Below, one piece after another: positions 24,889 through 27,936 of a stretch of 27,936 nt of DNA. The notes below the pieces were generated by a model, which did not search any database, was not told where the DNA came from, and saw only the letters and a list, made by a program, of their open reading frames with translations. Every line of letters starts with the position of its first letter. Within the stretch, counting starts at the first letter, position 1. The DNA comes from Oligoflexia bacterium (GTDB taxonomy: Bacteria; Bdellovibrionota; UBA1018; CAIMNF01): the NCBI GenBank assembly GCA_903858975.1, contig CAIOKW010000031.1, forward strand, positions 1-27,936, given 5' to 3'. The translations under genes and the position numbers were made by a program.

Positions 24889-25466
24889 TCCATCTCCCGT
24901 TTGCGAGCTTTGATTAACTTTTTCTTTGCGAACTCTTTTTTAAGCTGACTTAAGCGATCAATAAAGAGTGTCCCCTCCAAGTGGTCCATCTCATGCTGGA
25001 GACAAACCGAGAGCAATCCCTCTGCGCTCAGGGTTTGAGTGAGTCCATCAATATTTTGGTATTGTACTTTGATTTTGCCCGCTCGCTGAACCTCGGCAGT
25101 ATAATCAGGAACGGAGAGGCAAGCCTCTTTCAAGTTTGATCGACCCTCTTTATAGATGATCTCTGGGTTAATAATAATGAGGGGTTTCTTCCCGGAGATA
25201 ATCTGTCCATTCACAAGCTCGCCCTCGGGCGCCTTTTCTCCGGGCTTCAGATCTTCCAGATCAAAAACATCGTATTCCGTATCAACGACAATGATCCGCT
25301 CCAAAACACCGACCTGGTTTGCAGCAAGACCGATCCCCGGCGCATCATACATCGTTTCAAGCATGTCATCTGCGAGCTTAAAATAGGTTTTTTCAACCCG
25401 CTCAACCGGAAGCGCTTTTTGAGACAGGACCACATCAGGGAATGTAAAAATCTTCAGTTTTGCCAT
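24885..25466 (-). CDS. def: Peptide deformylase
   Basis: The 193-aa metalloenzyme removes the N-formyl group from nascent peptides at the ribosome. Motif 1 is GIGLAANQ (44-51). Motif 2 is EACLS (114-118), where Ala115 replaces the usual Gly; Cys116 is the metal ligand. Motif 3 is QHEMDH (157-162), with ligands His158 and His162 and catalytic Glu159. A charged insert at about 66-95 between motifs 1 and 2 makes it longer than E. coli Def (about 169 aa). The ATG lies 4 bp after the lptG stop, and the 3' end overlaps fmt, so all are co-transcribed. Confidence 0.96.
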   Translation of the reverse strand: MAKLKIFTFPDVVLSQKALPVERVEKTYFKLADDMLETMYDAPGIGLAANQVGVLERIIVVDTEYDVFDLEDLKPGEKAPEGELVNGQIISGKKPLIIINPEIIYKEGRSNLKEACLSVPDYTAEVQRAGKIKVQYQNIDGLTQTLSAEGLLSVCLQHEMDHLEGTLFIDRLSQLKKEFAKKKLIKARKREME

Positions 25467-25470
25467 AAAT

Positions 25471-26541
25471 TTAAACTTTCATCCTTCGTAGCAAAACTAA
25501 GGCTAAAAATCCAAAAATAAAGGTCGGCAACCATGCCGCAAGAGCGGGCATCACGGTCCCATTTTGACCTAAAGAAATACTAATCGAATAGCTGAGCCAG
25601 TAAAAAAACGTAATCCCAAACGCAATCGCAAGATCCCTACCCGTACGCCCTTCCCTGGCCCGAGAGATCGCAAAGGGCACCGCAAGCAGAAACATGATGA
25701 TCGGGATGAAGGCCAAACTGAAACGCGAGTGAAGCTTCACCTCGAAATTGCGTGAGTCAATCCCGCTCTCTTTATTCGACTTAATAAAATGAATGAGATC
25801 CTTAATCCGAAGCCGGTCCACCTCACGCTCAATCATCTTGAAGTCCTTCGGGGCTTCCTTGATTTTCAAGGTTCGGGTCTTAAAGGTTTCGGTCACCGGA
25901 AATCCTGATTCTGGGTCAAAGCGGGTATTTTCTCCGTTTTTAAGCTCCCAGGCTCCATCAACATACCTTGCTTCTTCCGCTTGAATCTGTTCTTTCAGAT
26001 CAAATAGTTCATCAAAGACATAGACTCCAATCCCAATAATTCTCTCTGTTTTAGGGTCGAAATTTCTTAAATGGTAAATATACTTATTCGATCGATACCA
26101 AATCTTTTCCTGGCGCACGTCTAAAAAGAAATCCTGCCTCTTCTTGATTTCCTTCCAGTAAAAGACGCTTTTCTTCTCGCTAAATGCCGGCAAGATTCGA
26201 TCTTGAATAATGAGTGAAAAGCAACAGAGCACAAAGACCATGGGAAAAAGCACGCCCATGATTTGCCTGATTCCAATCCCAATCGAATAGCATGCGATGA
26301 GTTCGTTGGTTTTGCTGAGCCCAGACAAGGTCAGCACCGTTGCAAGCAAGACCGAGGGCGGAGCAATCATCACCATGATGCTGGGAATGTCGTAGAGATT
26401 GATAATGATCCGCTGACTCAAAGTAAAATCGTTGGCTTGAGTGATGATCGTTTGAAAAAAGAAGAGCCCCGTCAGTCCTAGAAGGGCGAGTATGAGGTTC
26501 TTAAAAAATGCGATTGCGATGTAACGCGCTAGTATTTGCAT
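25471..26541 (-). CDS. lptG: LptF/LptG-family LPS export permease (YjgP/YjgQ)
   Basis: The 356-aa inner-membrane protein has the family layout: an N-terminal membrane domain (three helices, about 12-32, 55-75 and 95-117), a periplasmic beta-jellyroll region (about 125-255) and three C-terminal helices (about 275-293, 303-325 and 330-350). LptF and LptG form the transmembrane part of the ABC exporter (with LptB) that passes LPS to LptC/A/D. The N-terminal ILARYIAIAFFKNL and the KTNELIACYSIGI coupling-helix region (about 76-88) are typical. Assignment to LptG rather than LptF is provisional, and its partner is not in the window. It heads the five-gene operon; the start is 26 bp from divergent lepB. 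The predicted leader is only about 8 nt with no SD. Confidence 0.85.
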   Translation of the reverse strand: MQILARYIAIAFFKNLILALLGLTGLFFFQTIITQANDFTLSQRIIINLYDIPSIMVMIAPPSVLLATVLTLSGLSKTNELIACYSIGIGIRQIMGVLFPMVFVLCCFSLIIQDRILPAFSEKKSVFYWKEIKKRQDFFLDVRQEKIWYRSNKYIYHLRNFDPKTERIIGIGVYVFDELFDLKEQIQAEEARYVDGAWELKNGENTRFDPESGFPVTETFKTRTLKIKEAPKDFKMIEREVDRLRIKDLIHFIKSNKESGIDSRNFEVKLHSRFSLAFIPIIMFLLAVPFAISRAREGRTGRDLAIAFGITFFYWLSYSISISLGQNGTVMPALAAWLPTFIFGFLALVLLRRMKV

Positions 26542-26555
26542 GAAAACAGAGTTAA

Positions 26556-26584
26556 ATTATCTCTACTATGTCAGAAGATATCAA
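26556..26584 (-). promoter_or_regulatory. Candidate promoter of the lptG-def-fmt-rpe-hutH operon
   Basis: On the minus strand TTGATA (26584-26579) and GATAAT (26561-26556) are 17 bp apart, each 5 of 6 to consensus. The predicted start is near 26549, about 8 nt before the lptG ATG. The -35 lies inside the first codons of divergent lepB, so transcription and translation of the two units may interfere. Confidence 0.55.
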
Positions 26585-27350
26585 ATCGGAACAACCTGCA
26601 TTACCTCAAAATTCACGAAAAAAATGGCTTTGGGATAATTTCGTGTCCCTCGGCTCGGCACTCCTCTTGGTTCTTGTGATTCGCTCTAGCGTCATTGAGG
26701 CCTTTAAGATCCCTTCTGGCTCGATGATTCCGACGCTCCTCGTTGGAGATCAGATTTTCGTCAATAAATTCGCGTACGGCCTTCGCGTTCCCCTGACTGA
26801 CTGGGTGGGTGAAAAGCCCCTCTATTTTTTCCGCAATAGCGGCCCGTCCCGTGGAGACATCATCGTATTTAAGTATCCCGTTGATCCGGACATTTATTTT
26901 ATTAAACGCGTGATTGGTCTCCCTGGAGACAAAATCGAGATGAAAAACAAAGTGGTCTACGTGAATGGAAAGCCCTTTGACCGCAATCCAGTTCCAAATG
27001 AAAAGCTAGAGCAGGTTTTTGGAAACTGGCTTGAAGATTCTCAATCTGAATACCCTCGTGAACGCATGAGTGTATTTTACGACAAGTTTGATCATGAAAC
27101 TGCGACCGTCATGATCGACAAACAAAGCTTCTTCTCGGTAAATTTTGAGCCCGTTACCGTTCCTGAAGGAAATTACTTCGTAATGGGCGATAACCGAGAC
27201 AACTCAAAAGACAGTCGCTTTTGGGGATTTGTTCCTTTTGAGAATATTAAGGGAAAGGCCTTCGTGGTTTGGCTTTCAATTTGGCTCGACTTTGAAAACC
27301 CTGCCAAATCAACGCACCACTTTGATCGAATCGGAACGATTCTTCACTAA
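26568..27350 (+). CDS. lepB: Signal peptidase I
   Basis: The 260-aa membrane-bound serine protease cleaves Sec and Tat signal peptides. It has one clear N-terminal TM helix (about 24-41), then the catalytic Ser52 in IPSGSMIPTL and the general-base Lys113 in FIKRVIGLPGD (box D). GDNRDNSKDSRFWGFVP (208-224) is box E. Only one TM helix precedes the active site, as in many non-enterobacterial SPases. It would process the many exported proteins of this window. No SD precedes the ATG, and the 26-bp gap to lptG leaves little room for a leader. The stop overlaps the convergent gene by 4 nt. Confidence 0.96.
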   Translation: MSEDIKSEQPALPQNSRKKWLWDNFVSLGSALLLVLVIRSSVIEAFKIPSGSMIPTLLVGDQIFVNKFAYGLRVPLTDWVGEKPLYFFRNSGPSRGDIIVFKYPVDPDIYFIKRVIGLPGDKIEMKNKVVYVNGKPFDRNPVPNEKLEQVFGNWLEDSQSEYPRERMSVFYDKFDHETATVMIDKQSFFSVNFEPVTVPEGNYFVMGDNRDNSKDSRFWGFVPFENIKGKAFVVWLSIWLDFENPAKSTHHFDRIGTILH

Positions 27351-27936
27351 AGAGATCGAGATAAACGAACTAAAATACGGGCCATTTTGATCTGCATCCA
27401 TTCGGGCAGTCTCAAGATGGCTCTCGCGACGATAGGACCCACTTTGTAATAACCCCTTACGAAGCCTCGACCTGACACACTTTTCAATAGTCGCTCGTCG
27501 CGATAACGACGCAAAAGCGTCAGCGTATCCGGCTCACAATAATCCTCGAGCGCAGTTGCAATAAAACACTTCCCGCCCCCAAGTCGAATATGAGCATCCT
27601 TAAAATCTTTTCGATGTCTGGGTGTTCCGTTCACCAGATACTTCCGAATCAACTCCGAAGAAACATGATGGAAGGGCATCCCCTTAGAAAACACCACAAA
27701 GCGATCGAGATAATAACGAAGCTTAGTTGCATCTTTTTTACTCGATTGATCATGGATCTTTGCCAAGTCCCAAAACACACCGCTTAAAAGTAGTAACTCC
27801 GCGATGTCTTTTTTGCAGGCGGAAAGCGCCTTTGCCGCCTCTTCCGCCTCTGATTTTTTCGCCGCAATCTCGCCTGCCAGCCGTTTTGCCTCCTCGCTCC
27901 TGGCAGACAGCTGCGCCTCGAGGGAGGAGCGCTGGG
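27347..27936 (-). CDS. Coiled-coil protein with C-terminal CFI-box domain (5' partial)
   Basis: The frame is open to the right window edge, giving at least 195 codons; a GTG at 27778 is internal and not a likely start. The visible N-terminal part is a Glu/Lys/Ala-rich coiled coil (minus-strand codons from 27935 to about 27800). A helical middle follows. The C-terminal domain begins KCFIATALEDYCEPD and continues through LLRRYRDERLL, GRGFV, YY and P-x-x-A, the pattern of the CFI-box C-terminal domain found at the ends of many otherwise unrelated bacterial proteins. Its function is not established to my knowledge. The stop overlaps lepB by 4 nt. The rest of the protein, including any signal peptide, lies outside the window. 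Confidence 0.75.
   Translation of the reverse strand, partial: QRSSLEAQLSARSEEAKRLAGEIAAKKSEAEEAAKALSACKKDIAELLLLSGVFWDLAKIHDQSSKKDATKLRYYLDRFVVFSKGMPFHHVSSELIRKYLVNGTPRHRKDFKDAHIRLGGGKCFIATALEDYCEPDTLTLLRRYRDERLLKSVSGRGFVRGYYKVGPIVARAILRLPEWMQIKMARILVRLSRSL

Noticed and set aside
1..27936. CRISPR arrays, tRNA or rRNA genes, insertion sequences, prophage genes
   Set aside because: I saw no spaced direct repeats, cloverleaf or rRNA-like sequence, transposase motif or phage structural gene.

Overview
The window looks like a Gram-negative genome with mid-range GC. It carries Sec signal peptides, outer-membrane beta-barrels, a lipoprotein, an LptF/LptG-type LPS permease and MotA/MotB. The tightly packed genes, the giant exported protein and the CFI-box protein would suit a Bdellovibrionota or other 'deltaproteobacterial' lineage. 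That placement is inference: there is no rRNA or other taxonomic marker here.

Region 1 (1-13505, + strand). A giant secreted or surface protein (at least 2532 residues, open at the left edge) is followed by a compact cassette. In order this encodes a membrane-anchored helical protein, a FliF-like membrane protein, a natural FliF-FliG fusion (signal peptide, FliF ring domain, transmembrane segment, FliG), MotA, and MotB with a long C-terminal extension. No filament, hook, rod, export or FliM/FliN gene is visible. The cassette therefore looks like a non-flagellar, ion-driven rotary motor assembled from flagellar parts. Its neighbour suggests it may drive a surface protein. This is the strongest candidate here for an undescribed system.

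Region 2 (13499-21817). This is a set of envelope and exported proteins: an outer-membrane barrel (- strand), then on the + strand a PEGA-TPR lipoprotein, a second barrel, a 1092-aa exported protein of unknown family, and a translationally coupled subtilisin-like (S8) protease. Barrels plus a TPR lipoprotein beside a stator pair recall, by analogy only, the Myxococcus Agl-Glt gliding apparatus.

Region 3 (21789-26541, - strand). One operon, lptG-def-fmt-rpe-hutH, has three successive 4-nt overlaps between stop and start codons. It joins LPS transport, N-formyl-methionine metabolism, pentose-phosphate epimerisation and histidine ammonia-lyase.

Region 4 (26568-27936). Signal peptidase I (lepB) is divergent from lptG. 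It is convergent with a coiled-coil protein ending in a CFI-box C-terminal domain, which is cut by the right edge.

Two features run through the window. First, several genes have promoter-like hexamers whose predicted start point falls at or within a few bases of the start codon, with no Shine-Dalgarno sequence, which suggests leaderless mRNAs. Second, all three convergent gene pairs overlap at their stop codons, leaving no room for a conventional terminator between them. I found no tRNA, rRNA, CRISPR, IS element or phage gene. No gene-free stretch reaches 300 bases; the longest gaps are about 70-80 bases.
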